The translations under genes were made by a program, and so were the position numbers. The notes beneath the pieces are model-generated. The model was not told where the DNA came from. It worked only from the letters and a program-made list of their open reading frames with translations, and ran no database searches. From Phaeospirillum sp. (GTDB lineage: Bacteria; Pseudomonadota; Alphaproteobacteria; Rhodospirillales; Magnetospirillaceae), in contig JAUSFB010000073.1 of the NCBI GenBank assembly GCA_030651575.1, positions 62,001-126,000 of the forward strand: DNA of 64,000 nucleotides. Direction: 5' to 3'. Positions 41,982 to 51,295 of this stretch are shown in pieces; the stretch's first letter is position 1; the number at the start of each line of letters is the position of its first letter.

Positions 41982-42680
41982 ATGCCCGCATCGACCCGCA
42001 GGGCCGATTTCCGCCGCTATGCCGAGTTGGTGGCGGAACGTCCGGACCTGTTCACATCCGAGCCGAACGGCATTCATATCCTGTTGGACGAGGCCGAAAT
42101 CGCGGCTGCCCAGCGTCATATCGCCAGACGCAACCGCGCCAGGGGCTTGCCGCCGGCCTCGGCCAGCGTCGGCGTCCTGGCCGAGGACGCCTATATCCTG
42201 GCGCTCCGCGACGCCATCCGGTTTCCCGACGGCTCGCTGGGCACCCACAACCGCATCGTCTATGCCCAGAGACAAGGGGTGGGCGTGCTACCGGTCTTCC
42301 AGGGAACCATCGTCCTGATCCGCATCTATCGCCATTCCATGCGGCGCTGGATGCTGGAGATTCCGCGCGGCTCGGTCGAGTTCGGCCGATCGCTGGAACA
42401 AACCGTCCGAAGTGAAATCGCCGAGGAGATCGGCGGCATCGTCACCGCCATGACCCATATCGGCCATTCGGTCAACGACTCGTCGCTATGCGACGGCCGC
42501 CTCGACCTGTTCCACGCCGAAGTGTCGGAGATTGGCACGCCGCAGCTTGCCGAGGGCATCGCCGACATCATCCGGGTTACCCCCGCCGAGTTCGACAAAC
42601 TTTTACTGCGTGGTGAGATGGAAGACGGCCACGGCATCGCTGCCTATACCCAGGCCAGACTGAGGGGACTGCTCCCATGA
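41982..42680 (+). CDS. NUDIX hydrolase
   Basis: A 232-aa hydrolase for a nucleoside-diphosphate-linked compound. The Nudix box reads G-S-V-E-F-G then E-Q-T-V-R-S-E-I-A-E-E-I-G, with Ser where the first Arg of the REUXEE core usually stands. N-terminal residues 1-90 are an extension of unknown role. The start is immediately after the stress-protein stop. The stop overlaps a phosphatase remnant. Confidence 0.85.
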   Translation: MPASTRRADFRRYAELVAERPDLFTSEPNGIHILLDEAEIAAAQRHIARRNRARGLPPASASVGVLAEDAYILALRDAIRFPDGSLGTHNRIVYAQRQGVGVLPVFQGTIVLIRIYRHSMRRWMLEIPRGSVEFGRSLEQTVRSEIAEEIGGIVTAMTHIGHSVNDSSLCDGRLDLFHAEVSEIGTPQLAEGIADIIRVTPAEFDKLLLRGEMEDGHGIAAYTQARLRGLLP

Positions 42681-42739
42681 CGGTCATTCTGGTCCGCCAC
42701 GGCCAGTCCGAAGGCACTGCCGCGGGGTGCCGACTTTAA
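42677..42739 (+). pseudogene. Twenty-codon remnant of a histidine phosphatase gene
   Basis: The frame starts in an ATGA overlap with the NUDIX stop and reads MTVILVRHGQSEGT, the RHG catalytic motif of the phosphoglycerate mutase-like family, then AAGCRL and a stop. A normal member has about 180-230 aa. The stop lies within the 3-prime end of the convergent coq7 gene, so a deletion has probably fused the two regions. Confidence 0.75.
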
Positions 42740-43272
42740 ACCCGCTCGCTCAGCCAGATCGCCAGCCGACAACCGCTCTTGATGCCGGCGGACAGCACCG
42801 GAAAAGCGGGGGCCTGCTCGGCCCCACGATCCAACCCGATCTGACGGTGCTCGATTTCCTCGTCGCGGAATTTGAGAATGGCCGCCTTCAATTCGGGCTC
42901 GTCATCGCCCAACTGTTCGGCCTGACGGGCGTAATGCTCGTCGATAACCTCTTCCACCGCCACGGTGCAGGCCATGGCCGCCCTTTCGCCCAGCAGCGCC
43001 GTCCCCGCCCCCAGGGCAAAACCGGCCAGTCGCCACAGCGGCGACAGAATGGTGGGGCGGACCCGGCGCTCGCCGATCATGCGATTGAATGTGTCGAGAT
43101 GGGCCTGTTCCTGCTCGGCCATGCGCCGGATCACCGGCCCGGCCTTGCCCTTGCCCAGCACCGCCATCTGCCCTCGGTAGATACGCACCGCCCCCAGTTC
43201 GCCGGCCTGATCGACCCGCAGGATCCGCTCGATCCGCTGCCGGGCGCTGAGATCACCGGGAATGGGAGTCAT
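42736..43272 (-). CDS. coq7: Demethoxyubiquinone hydroxylase Coq7
   Basis: A 178-aa diiron enzyme that hydroxylates the ubiquinone ring late in its synthesis. Iron-ligand motifs are visible: RVDQAGE, E-Q-E-Q-A-H and D-E-E-I-E-H, plus EEVIDEH. The start at 43272 overlaps the dsbB stop (ATGA). Upstream in-frame residues lie within dsbB. Confidence 0.93.
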   Translation of the reverse strand: MTPIPGDLSARQRIERILRVDQAGELGAVRIYRGQMAVLGKGKAGPVIRRMAEQEQAHLDTFNRMIGERRVRPTILSPLWRLAGFALGAGTALLGERAAMACTVAVEEVIDEHYARQAEQLGDDEPELKAAILKFRDEEIEHRQIGLDRGAEQAPAFPVLSAGIKSGCRLAIWLSERV

Positions 43273-43742
43273 GACGTCCTCCGGGCGAGAACCAGGGTAA
43301 TAAGGCCGAACAGCGCCGAAAACGGCACATTGAGCGCCGCCATGGTGATGCCGAGGAACGACCACACCGGCTGATCGCAGCGGACTTCCACCGGCTTGCT
43401 CATCTCGGCCATCAGGTCGGCCACCGAAATCGAGCCGCCCAGATCGCCGGCCGGACACACCGCCGAGACCCACCAATGCTGCTCGACCCCCACATGATAG
43501 ACGGCGATGCCGCCATTGATCAGCAGGGCCAGACCGGCCAGTTGCAGCAAGGACCGGGCAAGGGAAGGACGACGCCGCGCCAGGGCCGCCAGTACGGCCG
43601 CCAAGGCGAACGGCACCCGCTGCACCAGACACAAGACGCAGGGCCGGAGATCAAAGACGTACTGCGCGACCAGGGCCAGGGCCAGGGACAGCAGGCAAAC
43701 GCTCAGCACCAGGGCCGAGATAATGGGAGTCGTAATCTTCAT
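43269..43742 (-). CDS. dsbB: Disulfide bond formation protein DsbB
   Basis: A 157-aa membrane protein with four helices that reoxidises DsbA using quinone. The first periplasmic loop has C-V-L-C, and the second has a pair of cysteines in SAVCPAGD and EVRCDQP. Coupling to coq7 links it to quinone metabolism. Confidence 0.92.
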   Translation of the reverse strand: MKITTPIISALVLSVCLLSLALALVAQYVFDLRPCVLCLVQRVPFALAAVLAALARRRPSLARSLLQLAGLALLINGGIAVYHVGVEQHWWVSAVCPAGDLGGSISVADLMAEMSKPVEVRCDQPVWSFLGITMAALNVPFSALFGLITLVLARRTS

Positions 43743-43803
43743 TGCACCGCACTATATCCTGGAGCATCCGGCTTGACCACCGCCGCCTCGGAAAATCCCG
43801 CCC

Positions 43804-44454
43804 ATGCCGCTCCACCGCCTGTTACCGTTCGTCGCCGCCCTGATGTTGCTGATATCGCCAGTTGCGGCGACTCCCATATTAACGGATGGGGGGACACATT
43901 CCGTGACCTTCGACATCATCCGCCATGGCGAGACCATCGGCGGCCATTCCCTGGTCTTTGCCCGACGCGGCGGCCTCACCGAGGTCCGCATCGACATCAG
44001 CGTCAAGGTGACGGTCTTCAACCTGACCGCCTACCGCTTCGAACAGCACGGTACCGAGATCTGGGACGGCAACCGGCTGAAGACGCTGAACATCTTCTCC
44101 GACGACGACGGCAACAAGACCACCGTGACGGCCGAACTGGCCCAAGGCAAGCTGCGGACCACCGTCAACGGCAAGACCAGCATTCACCCAGAAATGCCGC
44201 TGGCGACCCTGTGGCGGATGGTGCCGCCGACGACCAGGGTGGTGCTCGACCCCACCGATGGCAACCCGACCAGCATCTCCGCCACCGACGCTGGCTGGGA
44301 AACCATCACCATCCGGGGCAAGCCGATTCGCGCCCGGCACTGGGTCTGGGACGGCGAGTTGAAGCGCGACCTGTGGTACGATGCCGCCGACGCCCTGGTT
44401 CAGGTCCGCGTTATCGGGGATGATGGGTCGGAGATTAACTACGTTCTGAAATAG
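43804..44454 (+). CDS. Secreted protein, DUF6134-like
   Basis: A 216-aa periplasmic protein with a Sec signal (residues 1-22), then a beta-rich part with FDIIRHGETIGGHSL and a DGNKTTV segment. It fits the alphaproteobacterial DUF6134 type. The role is unknown. It is transcribed divergently from dsbB, 61 bases away. Confidence 0.65.
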   Translation: MPLHRLLPFVAALMLLISPVAATPILTDGGTHSVTFDIIRHGETIGGHSLVFARRGGLTEVRIDISVKVTVFNLTAYRFEQHGTEIWDGNRLKTLNIFSDDDGNKTTVTAELAQGKLRTTVNGKTSIHPEMPLATLWRMVPPTTRVVLDPTDGNPTSISATDAGWETITIRGKPIRARHWVWDGELKRDLWYDAADALVQVRVIGDDGSEINYVLK

Positions 44455-44525
44455 GGCCGTCGGCGATGCCGGAAAGGGTGGAGCCATGGTCGCCCCTGCC
44501 TTCCCGGTCACAGCCTTATCGCCCC

Positions 44526-44888
44526 TCAATCGCGGTTACGACCCCGCCCCGGATTGTCGTCACGGCCCCGACCATCCCGACGATGCTCGTAGGAATTACC
44601 GGGAGCGTCCCGGCGGTCCCGGTCGCGATAGTCTCGGTCCTTGTCGCGACGATCCCGATCCTTGTCGCGACGATCCCGATCCTTATCGCGATAATCCCGG
44701 TCTTTATCACGGGAATCGCGATCCGTCGGCGTCTTGACGGTCTTGTCGATCGTATCCTTGGCGGCCTGACCAACCGCCTGGGTGGCGGCGTCCTTCAACA
44801 CCGTCCCCAAACCGGCGTCATCGGCGGCAAACGCCGCCCCACTCAGCAATGCCAGCGCGGACACCGCGGCCAATAACAGCTTTTTCAT
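44526..44888 (-). CDS. Secreted Asp/Arg-rich repeat protein
   Basis: A 120-aa protein: Sec signal peptide (residues 1-21), a helical AADDAGLGTVLKDAATQAV part, then about seven imperfect repeats of R-D-K-D-R-D type built from a 21-bp DNA repeat, ending in an Arg/Asp/Gly-rich tail. The zwitterionic tail suggests polyampholyte or metal binding. The function is not recognised. Confidence 0.65.
   Translation of the reverse strand: MKKLLLAAVSALALLSGAAFAADDAGLGTVLKDAATQAVGQAAKDTIDKTVKTPTDRDSRDKDRDYRDKDRDRRDKDRDRRDKDRDYRDRDRRDAPGNSYEHRRDGRGRDDNPGRGRNRD
44639..44722. repeat. 21-bp tandem repeat
   Basis: Four consecutive 21-bp units start at 44639, 44660, 44681 and 44702. The first two are identical, the others diverged. 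They encode seven-residue Asp/Arg/Lys blocks in frame, so length change would keep the frame. Confidence 0.8.
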
Positions 44889-44963
44889 GACAGCATCCTT
44901 TCCTACCGAACCCCAGCTCGTATCAAGGCTACGTCGGAAAGGGCGTTTTGAAAAGCCGCCGGT

Positions 44964-47606
44964 TCACACAGCCAGCGCCGCCTCGATCTTCTCGATGGCG
45001 GACGCCGCGGCGGTTGCGTCGGGGCCGCCGGCCTGGGCCATGTCGGGACGACCGCCACCGCCCTTGCCGCCCAAGGCTTCCGAACCGATACGGACCAGAT
45101 CGACGGCGTTGTATTTGGCGGTCAGGTCGTCAGTGACGCAGACCACCAGACTGGCCTTGCCATCGGCGGCGCCCACCAGGGCGATGACGCCGGAACCGAT
45201 CTGCTTCTTGATCTCGTCGGCCATGCCCTTCAAATCCTTGGCCGGCACCCCGTCCAGAACCTTGCCGGCAAAGGTGATGCCGGCGATGGTCTTGGTGGTG
45301 GCGCCCTGGCCGCCGCCGGTGGCCAGCTGCTTGCGGGTCTCCGCCAGTTCGCGCTCCAGCCGGCGGCGATCGTCGATCAGCCCGGCGATGCGGGCCGGCA
45401 GATCGGCGGGAGCGGCCTTCAGCACCTCGGCGGTCCGGCTCAACAGTTCTTCCTGCTCCTGCGCCCAGGCAAGGAAGGCCGGGCCGGTCACCGCCTCGAT
45501 GCGGCGGACGCCCGCCGCGACGGCGCTTTCCGCCACGATCTTGAAGCCGCCGATATCGCCGGTGCGGCGGGCATGGGTGCCGCCGCACAGCTCGGTGGAG
45601 AAATGCTGGCCCTTGGCCTCGGACCCCATGGACACGACGCGGACCTCGTCGCCGTACTTCTCGCCGAACAGCGCCATGGCGCCGGCCTTGATGGCGTCCT
45701 CGGGGGTCATGACCTTGGTGGCGACCTCGGCATTGCCCCGAATCTGAGCATTGACCTCGGCCTCGACCTTGCGGGTCTCGTCCAGGGTCAGCGCCTTGTT
45801 ATGGGCGAAGTCGAAGCGCAGCCGGTCGGGGCCGACCTGACTGCCCTTTTGAGTGACGTGATCGCCCAGGGCGTTGCGCAAGGCCGAATGCAGCAGGTGG
45901 GTCGCCGAGTGATGGCCGCGGGTGGCGTCGCGACGGCCCAGGTCGATGGCGAAATGAGCATCCTCGCCCACCGCCACCGGCCCGCCCTCGACGGTGCCGA
46001 AATGGACGATCAGGTCGCCCAGCTTCTTCTGGGTGTCGGTGACCAGGATAATGGCCTTGCCGCCGCCGACGGTGATGATGCCGGTATCGCCCATCTGGCC
46101 GCCCGACTCGCCGTAGAACGGGGTCTGATTGGCGATCACCGCCACGGCGTGGCCGGGGTGAACCGCTTCGACCGACTTGCCGTTCTCGACCAGAGCGACG
46201 ATCTTGCCCTCGGCCTGTTCAGCGTCGTAGCCAAGGAATTCGGACGTGCCCAGCTTGTCGCGCAGTTCGAACCACAGGGTTTCGGTGGCGGCATCGCCCG
46301 AGCCCGACCAGGCCTTGCGAGCCTCGGCGCGTTGGCGTTCCATGGCGGTGGCGAAGCCGTCGGTATCGACGCCGACGCCCTTGGCCTTCAACGCATCCTG
46401 AGTAAGATCGAGCGGAAAGCCATAGGTGTCGTAGAGCTTGAAGGCGACCTCGCCGGCCAGGGCCTGACCGGCGCCCAGCTTGACGGTTTCGTCCTCCAGC
46501 AGCTTCAACCCCTTGTCCAGGGTGACCTTGAAGCGGCTTTCCTCCAGCTTCAGGGTCTCGGTGATCAAGGCCCCGGCGCGGGTCAATTCGGGATAAGCCT
46601 CACCCATCTGGCGGACCAGGGCGGGGAACAGCTTCCACAGCAGCGGCTCGGTCGCGCCCATCAGATGGGCGTGGCGCATGGCGCGGCGCATGATCCGGCG
46701 CAGCACATAACCGCGCCCCTCGTTGGACGGCAGCACGCCATCGGCGATCAGGAACGAGGCCGAGCGCAGATGGTCGGCGATCACCCGGTGCGACACCCGA
46801 TGGGGGCCGTCGGGATCGGTGCCCGATGCCTCCGCCGAAGCAGTGATCAGCGAACGCATCAGATCGATGTCGTAATTGTCATGCTTGCCCTGCAACAGGG
46901 CGGCAAGACGCTCCAGCCCCATGCCGGTGTCGATGCTGGGCTTGGGCAGCGGGACGCGGGTCTGCTTGTCCACCTGCTCGAACTGCATGAACACCAGGTT
47001 CCAGATCTCGATAAAGCGGTCGCCGTCCTGATCGGGGCTGCCGGGCGGGCCGCCGGGAATCTTGTCGCCGTGGTCGTAGAAGATCTCCGAGCACGGACCG
47101 CAGGGGCCGGTATCGCCCATGGCCCAGAAATTATCCGAAGTCGGGATACGGATGATCCGGGACTCCGGCAGGCCGGCGATTTTCTTCCAGGCATCGGCCG
47201 CCTCGTCATCGTCATGATAGACGGTGACCAGCAGGCGGTTCCTATCGATGCCGAATTCCTTGGTGATCAGGGTCCAGGCCAGATCGATGGCCTGATCCTT
47301 GAAGTAGTCGCCGAACGAGAAATTGCCCAGCATCTCGAAGAAGGTGTGGTGCCGCGCGGTATAGCCCACATTATCCAGGTCGTTATGCTTGCCGCCGGCC
47401 CGGACGCATTTCTGCGAGCTGGTGGCGCGGACATAGTCGCGCGTCTCGATGCCGGTGAAGACGTTCTTGAACTGAACCATCCCGGCATTGGTGAACATCA
47501 GCGTCGGATCGTTGCGCGGAACCAGGGGGCTCGACGGCACGATGGCGTGACCGTTCCTCTTGAAGAAGTCGAGGAAGGTGGAGCGGATGGTGTTGGCTGT
47601 CTGCAT
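44964..47606 (-). CDS. alaS: Alanyl-tRNA synthetase
   Basis: An 880-aa class II synthetase. The N-terminal catalytic core shows [17 protein letters not shown], the editing domain has [12 protein letters not shown] with its zinc histidines, and CGGTH stands near residue 670. The C-terminal part (about 740-880) is the C-Ala/DHHA1 domain. Length is that of the family. It is essential and single-gene here. Confidence 0.98.
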   Translation of the reverse strand: MQTANTIRSTFLDFFKRNGHAIVPSSPLVPRNDPTLMFTNAGMVQFKNVFTGIETRDYVRATSSQKCVRAGGKHNDLDNVGYTARHHTFFEMLGNFSFGDYFKDQAIDLAWTLITKEFGIDRNRLLVTVYHDDDEAADAWKKIAGLPESRIIRIPTSDNFWAMGDTGPCGPCSEIFYDHGDKIPGGPPGSPDQDGDRFIEIWNLVFMQFEQVDKQTRVPLPKPSIDTGMGLERLAALLQGKHDNYDIDLMRSLITASAEASGTDPDGPHRVSHRVIADHLRSASFLIADGVLPSNEGRGYVLRRIMRRAMRHAHLMGATEPLLWKLFPALVRQMGEAYPELTRAGALITETLKLEESRFKVTLDKGLKLLEDETVKLGAGQALAGEVAFKLYDTYGFPLDLTQDALKAKGVGVDTDGFATAMERQRAEARKAWSGSGDAATETLWFELRDKLGTSEFLGYDAEQAEGKIVALVENGKSVEAVHPGHAVAVIANQTPFYGESGGQMGDTGIITVGGGKAIILVTDTQKKLGDLIVHFGTVEGGPVAVGEDAHFAIDLGRRDATRGHHSATHLLHSALRNALGDHVTQKGSQVGPDRLRFDFAHNKALTLDETRKVEAEVNAQIRGNAEVATKVMTPEDAIKAGAMALFGEKYGDEVRVVSMGSEAKGQHFSTELCGGTHARRTGDIGGFKIVAESAVAAGVRRIEAVTGPAFLAWAQEQEELLSRTAEVLKAAPADLPARIAGLIDDRRRLERELAETRKQLATGGGQGATTKTIAGITFAGKVLDGVPAKDLKGMADEIKKQIGSGVIALVGAADGKASLVVCVTDDLTAKYNAVDLVRIGSEALGGKGGGGRPDMAQAGGPDATAAASAIEKIEAALAV

Positions 47607-47762
47607 GGGACCCTGACGCGAACGGGGTTTGACCGGATGGAGGCCGCAGTTTTACCCCGCCGGGATACAGGCTGTCCAGCGGCGGGGGCGGGTGAATCCA
47701 TAATACCAGACACCGCGTTATGGTCTCTCGACAAGATCGTGTTAAAACGCGCCGCAGAACGC

Positions 47763-47805
47763 TTGATCATGCTCAAGGTCAGAGCCCGACGCCACAGCTT
47801 ATGTA
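47763..47805 (+). promoter_or_regulatory. FNR/DNR-type promoter of the DUF2249-cytochrome unit
   Basis: TTGATCATGCTCAA at 47763-47776 matches TTGAT-N4-ATCAA with one change. A TTATGT/TATGTA element (47799-47805) has its centre 32-33 bp downstream, close to the 31 bp of a class II FNR promoter. Transcription would start near 47811. Confidence 0.6.
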
Positions 47806-47850
47806 TTCCGCTGTGCCCCGGAGGCGGTCGCCCGTCCCCTCCCCTTCCCT

Positions 47851-47867
47851 CCCCGGCCGCGCCGGGG
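47851..47867 (+). other. GC hairpin in the 5-prime leader
   Basis: CCCCGGC and GCCGGGG pair around the 3-base loop CGC, followed by GC-rich sequence and not by a U-run. It lies in the leader of the DUF2249 gene and may protect the RNA or mask translation. Confidence 0.5.
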
Positions 47868-47892
47868 CGCCCCCAATTGGAGACGAGAAATC

Positions 47893-48123
47893 ATGTCCGA
47901 CATCCAGCTCGACGTCCGCCTCATCCAGCCGCGCGACCGCCACCCGCAAATTTTTTCCACCTTCGAATCCTTGCCGGTGGGCGGCTCGTTCGTCTTGATC
48001 AATGACCATGACCCCAAGCCGCTATATTACCACTTCAACGCCGAGCGCGCCGGCACCTTCGGCTGGGACTACCTTGAAGACGGTCCGGAGACTTGGCAGG
48101 TGCGGATATCCCGCACGGCGTAA
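47893..48123 (+). CDS. DUF2249-domain protein
   Basis: A 76-aa small protein: DVRLIQPRDRHPQIFSTFESL, then GGSFVLINDHDPKPLYYHF. This is the SirA/DUF2249-like fold common near nitrite and NO reduction genes. The His/Asp-containing strand (NDHDP) is the family signature. An FNR-type box upstream links it to low oxygen or NO. The function is unproven. Confidence 0.85.
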   Translation: MSDIQLDVRLIQPRDRHPQIFSTFESLPVGGSFVLINDHDPKPLYYHFNAERAGTFGWDYLEDGPETWQVRISRTA

Positions 48124-48166
48124 CGCCAGACGATCGATATCCTCGGGCAACGAAAGGGGTGAGGTA

Positions 48167-48628
48167 TTGAAACAACGGCTCGGACTGATCGCCGTGGCGC
48201 TGTGGCTGGTGACGGCCGTCGCCATGGCGGTCGTCTTCGTTCGCGGTAACACCGCGCCGGGGTCGGATGGCCGGACCGCCCTGTTGCTGCAAGAGTCCGA
48301 ACGCAACTTCGTGCTGGCCGAGATGCGGTCCCTGCTGGTGGCGAACCGGACGATCACGGCGGCCCTGGCGGCAGGCGACGCTGCCCAGGTCGCCAAGGCG
48401 GCGCGCGCCGTCGGCATGGCCGAGGCCCATGACCGCGCCCCCTCCCTGCTGGCCAAGCTGCCGCTGGACTTCAAGCGGCTGGCCATGGCCATGCACGGCG
48501 GCTTTGACGGACTGGCCGCCGAGGCCGAGGCCGGAGCCCCCATGCCGGCTCTGACCGCCCGACTGCTCGAACAGCTGGACCGCTGCATCGCCTGTCACGA
48601 AGGCTTCCGCATCGATACTCCCCGGTAA
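48167..48628 (+). CDS. Membrane-anchored monoheme cytochrome c-like protein
   Basis: A 153-aa protein with an N-terminal helix (residues 6-26), a helical middle and a heme-binding C-I-A-C-H near the C-terminus. The heme site at the end of a four-helix region recalls cytochrome c-prime, although overall similarity is not certain. TTG 48167 is chosen as start because it gives the signal helix and has GAGG just upstream; no in-frame ATG or GTG precedes it closely. It shares the FNR-type promoter of the DUF2249 gene. Confidence 0.7.
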   Translation: MKQRLGLIAVALWLVTAVAMAVVFVRGNTAPGSDGRTALLLQESERNFVLAEMRSLLVANRTITAALAAGDAAQVAKAARAVGMAEAHDRAPSLLAKLPLDFKRLAMAMHGGFDGLAAEAEAGAPMPALTARLLEQLDRCIACHEGFRIDTPR

Positions 48629-48662
48629 GCCCCCACCCGGAGGGGCCGGCCGACGACGTCAG

Positions 48663-49148
48663 CTAGTTCACCGGCCTGACCTTGCCGCCTGTCGCCTTTT
48701 TGGGGCAGGCGTGGACCTCCATGGGGTCGCCGATGGTCTCGGTGGCGAAGGCCGCCAGCTGCGACGGGGTCAGCGTCACCATCTTGTCGAGAATCGGGGC
48801 CTGAATCTCGCAATAACCGGGGGTGTCGTGCACCAGCACCGATTCCCGATTGGTCACCGCCGTATTATGCCGGTCGAAGGCGGCGGCGCCCTTGAAATAG
48901 GCCCGCAGGACCTTGGCATTCTCGCCGAGGGTGGCGCCGTGGCGCTGGACATAGCTCTGCCACTTCGCCGGCATCTCGGGGATATCGCCGCGGCAGTTGA
49001 GGGCCGCGACCTGAAGCTGGTAGTGCAACTGGCGAAGCTGGGCGGCCTTTACCTGCTCGGAATCGGCGCAAGGCGGCCGGGCCGCCGCCGGAGCGGCGCA
49101 GGCGGCGGACAACAGACAGACGCAGGCGATGACACAAAACGGGTGCAA
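48663..49148 (-). CDS. Secreted hypothetical protein
   Basis: A 161-aa protein with a signal peptide (residues 1-23, possibly lipoprotein-like at CAAP) and cysteines in PPCADS, LNCRGD, YCEIQ and VHACP, probably two disulfides. It has no recognised domain. It converges with the cytochrome gene and may be a periplasmic structural or binding protein. Confidence 0.6.
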   Translation of the reverse strand: MHPFCVIACVCLLSAACAAPAAARPPCADSEQVKAAQLRQLHYQLQVAALNCRGDIPEMPAKWQSYVQRHGATLGENAKVLRAYFKGAAAFDRHNTAVTNRESVLVHDTPGYCEIQAPILDKMVTLTPSQLAAFATETIGDPMEVHACPKKATGGKVRPVN

Positions 49149-49202
49149 GACAGGCCCCTCTGGATTGGCGGGGCGTCAGTGTCGGTCATGCCCCGGCAAA
49201 GA

Positions 49203-50204
49203 TCAACGGGAGATCGGCCGGATATGGCCCAGGAACTCCTCGGCCACCGTCCGCCAGGAAAAACGGGCGGCATGCGCCCGACACTCCTCCGGCGACAGAT
49301 GCAACGCCCGCAACGCCGCATCCTTGAGGTCATGGGACAGCACCCCGACCGGGGCATCGCCGATCACATCCAGCGGGCCGGTCACCGGGAACGCCGCCAC
49401 CGGCACCCCGGAGGCCAGCGCCTCCAGCATCACCAATCCGAACGTGTCGGTCAGACTGGGAAAAACAAAGACGTCACCGGCGGAAAAGGCCTGCGACAGC
49501 TCGTCATCGCCATTGACGATCCGGAAATGGCAGTCGGCGAACCGCTTCATCAGATCGGCGCGGGCGGGACCGTCGCCCACCACCACCCTGGAGCCGGGCA
49601 GGTCCAGCGACAGGAAGGCCGGAAGGTTCTTCTCCACCGCCACCCGGCCCACATACATAAAGATCGGACGCGGCAGGTCGAGGAACGCCTTGCCTCGAGG
49701 CCGGAAGGTGGCGGTATCGACCCCATGCGACCACTCGACCGCGCCGGGGAAACCGCGCGCCTGCAATTCCCGATAGACCGAGGGCGACGGACACAGAGTC
49801 GCCGCCGCCTTTCCATGAAAGCGGCGCATCAGCGCATAGGGCCAAGCCAGCGGCACGCCGGTGCGGGCCTGGACATATTCGGGAAACTTGGTGTGATAGG
49901 CGGTGGTGAAGGGCAATCCGCGCCGCAGGCACCATGCCCGCCCGGCCCACCCCAGCGGCCCCTCGGTGGCGAGATGCACGGCGTCGGGGCGGAACGCGTC
50001 CAGCATGCCGGCCAGTTTCCTGCCGGGAAACAGCACCAGGGGAATCTCGGGATAGCTGGGACAGGGGATGGAAGAAAAGGCCGACGGCTCCATCACGCCG
50101 ATGGTGTGGCCCATGGCCTCCAGCCCGGCGGCCAGAGCCGACAGCACCCGAACCACGCCGTTGCGCTGCGGCGTCCAGGCGTCGGTAACCATGGCGATTC
50201 GCAT
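49203..50204 (-). CDS. Glycosyltransferase family 4 (MgtA/SqdX-like)
   Basis: A 333-aa GT-B fold glycosyltransferase. The N-terminal half begins MRIAMVTDAWTPQRNGVV, with AYHTKFPEYV typical of lipid-modifying enzymes. The C-terminal half has YVGRVAVEKN and the donor-site DTFGLVMLEALASG. The donor is a nucleotide sugar; the acceptor is probably a lipid, by family. ATG 50204 is the start shared by homologues of this style. Confidence 0.88.
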   Translation of the reverse strand: MRIAMVTDAWTPQRNGVVRVLSALAAGLEAMGHTIGVMEPSAFSSIPCPSYPEIPLVLFPGRKLAGMLDAFRPDAVHLATEGPLGWAGRAWCLRRGLPFTTAYHTKFPEYVQARTGVPLAWPYALMRRFHGKAAATLCPSPSVYRELQARGFPGAVEWSHGVDTATFRPRGKAFLDLPRPIFMYVGRVAVEKNLPAFLSLDLPGSRVVVGDGPARADLMKRFADCHFRIVNGDDELSQAFSAGDVFVFPSLTDTFGLVMLEALASGVPVAAFPVTGPLDVIGDAPVGVLSHDLKDAALRALHLSPEECRAHAARFSWRTVAEEFLGHIRPISR

Positions 50205-50280
50205 AAGCCCTCTCCCCCTAAGCATTGGGGTAATGACCTAGGCCGGCGCGCAACCACACTCAAGTGACAGGACGGTGACA

Positions 50281-51171
50281 TTACAGATCGGCCAACTCCA
50301 CCGCCAAATCGCGGCCCAAGGCGGGGAACAGGCGCCCGGCGATGCGGGCGAAACGCTCGGGAGCGTCGGTGGAGATCAGGGTCAGGCCGCCCTGGCTGTC
50401 GGGGAGGGCCTCGCGGCCACTCAACGTCTCGGCCAGCAGGATGGCGGTCGCCTCGGCGCAATCGACCAGCCGCACCCCCGGCCCGGCCAATCGGCCGAGA
50501 GCCGGCGCCAGCAAGGGAAAATGGGTGCAACCCAGCACCAGACAATCGCCCTCGTTGGCGCGGCTGAACAGCGGGTCGAGATAATGCCGTGCCACGCTTT
50601 CGACGATGGCCCCATCGGTCAGCCCCTCCTCGGCCAGGGTGACGAACAGCGGACAGGCGACGCAGGTCACGCTGGCATCGCCGCGACGGCGCATGATGGC
50701 GCGCTCATAGGCCTGCGAGCGGCAGGTTCCCTCGGTGGCGGCCACGATGATCCGCCCCGAGACCGAGGCCAGCGCGGCGGCGGCGGCCCCCGCCTCGACC
50801 ACGCCCAGCACCGGCAGATGGGGAAAACGGGCGGTAATGGCCTCCAGCGCCACCGCCGAGGCGGTATTGCACGCCACCACCAGCGCCTTGATGCCGCGCG
50901 CCACCAGAAACTCGGCGGCCTGAACCGCATAGCGGGTCACCGTGCGCGGCGACTTGGTGCCATAGGGCTGGCGCGCGACATCGGCGAGATACAGCAGCTT
51001 CTCGCGCGGCATGGCGCGGCGGATCGCAGCGACGACCGTCAGGCCGCCCACTCCAGAATCGAATATACCGACCGGATATGACGACTGGATAGCATCGGTT
51101 ACGGCAAACACTGTATGGGATGCTCCCAGCAACATGGGATTTTCGGCGTTGATCATATGCAAGATTGACAT
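50281..51171 (-). CDS. murI: Glutamate racemase
   Basis: A 296-aa racemase providing D-glutamate for peptidoglycan. Catalytic cysteines lie in CNTASA and GCTHFPLL, with the substrate loop FDSGVGGLTV near residue 38. The start is uncertain: 51171, 51159 and 51135 lie before the first conserved strand and none has a good ribosome site. Confidence 0.95.
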   Translation of the reverse strand: MSILHMINAENPMLLGASHTVFAVTDAIQSSYPVGIFDSGVGGLTVVAAIRRAMPREKLLYLADVARQPYGTKSPRTVTRYAVQAAEFLVARGIKALVVACNTASAVALEAITARFPHLPVLGVVEAGAAAAALASVSGRIIVAATEGTCRSQAYERAIMRRRGDASVTCVACPLFVTLAEEGLTDGAIVESVARHYLDPLFSRANEGDCLVLGCTHFPLLAPALGRLAGPGVRLVDCAEATAILLAETLSGREALPDSQGGLTLISTDAPERFARIAGRLFPALGRDLAVELADL

Positions 51172-51219
51172 TCCGGGGAAGCAATCGCCCAGAACATGCC
51201 ATTTTGTCGCGCTCGAGTC

Positions 51220-51248
51220 TTGGACATCATCAATAAATATCCTATAAG
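51220..51248 (+). promoter_or_regulatory. Sigma-70 promoter of the signalling operon
   Basis: TTGGAC (51220-51225) and TATAAG (51243-51248) are 17 bp apart, close to the housekeeping consensus, 48 bases before the first gene. The AT-rich spacer stands out in this GC-rich region. Confidence 0.7.
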
Positions 51249-51295
51249 CTGCTGGTCGTCACTTCGGTGGTCGCGGCCCTGAAGCCGCCGAGCCG

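Noticed and set aside
45573-48005. An 810-codon plus-strand frame
   Set aside because: It is antisense to alaS, and its composition is that of a GC-rich shadow frame.
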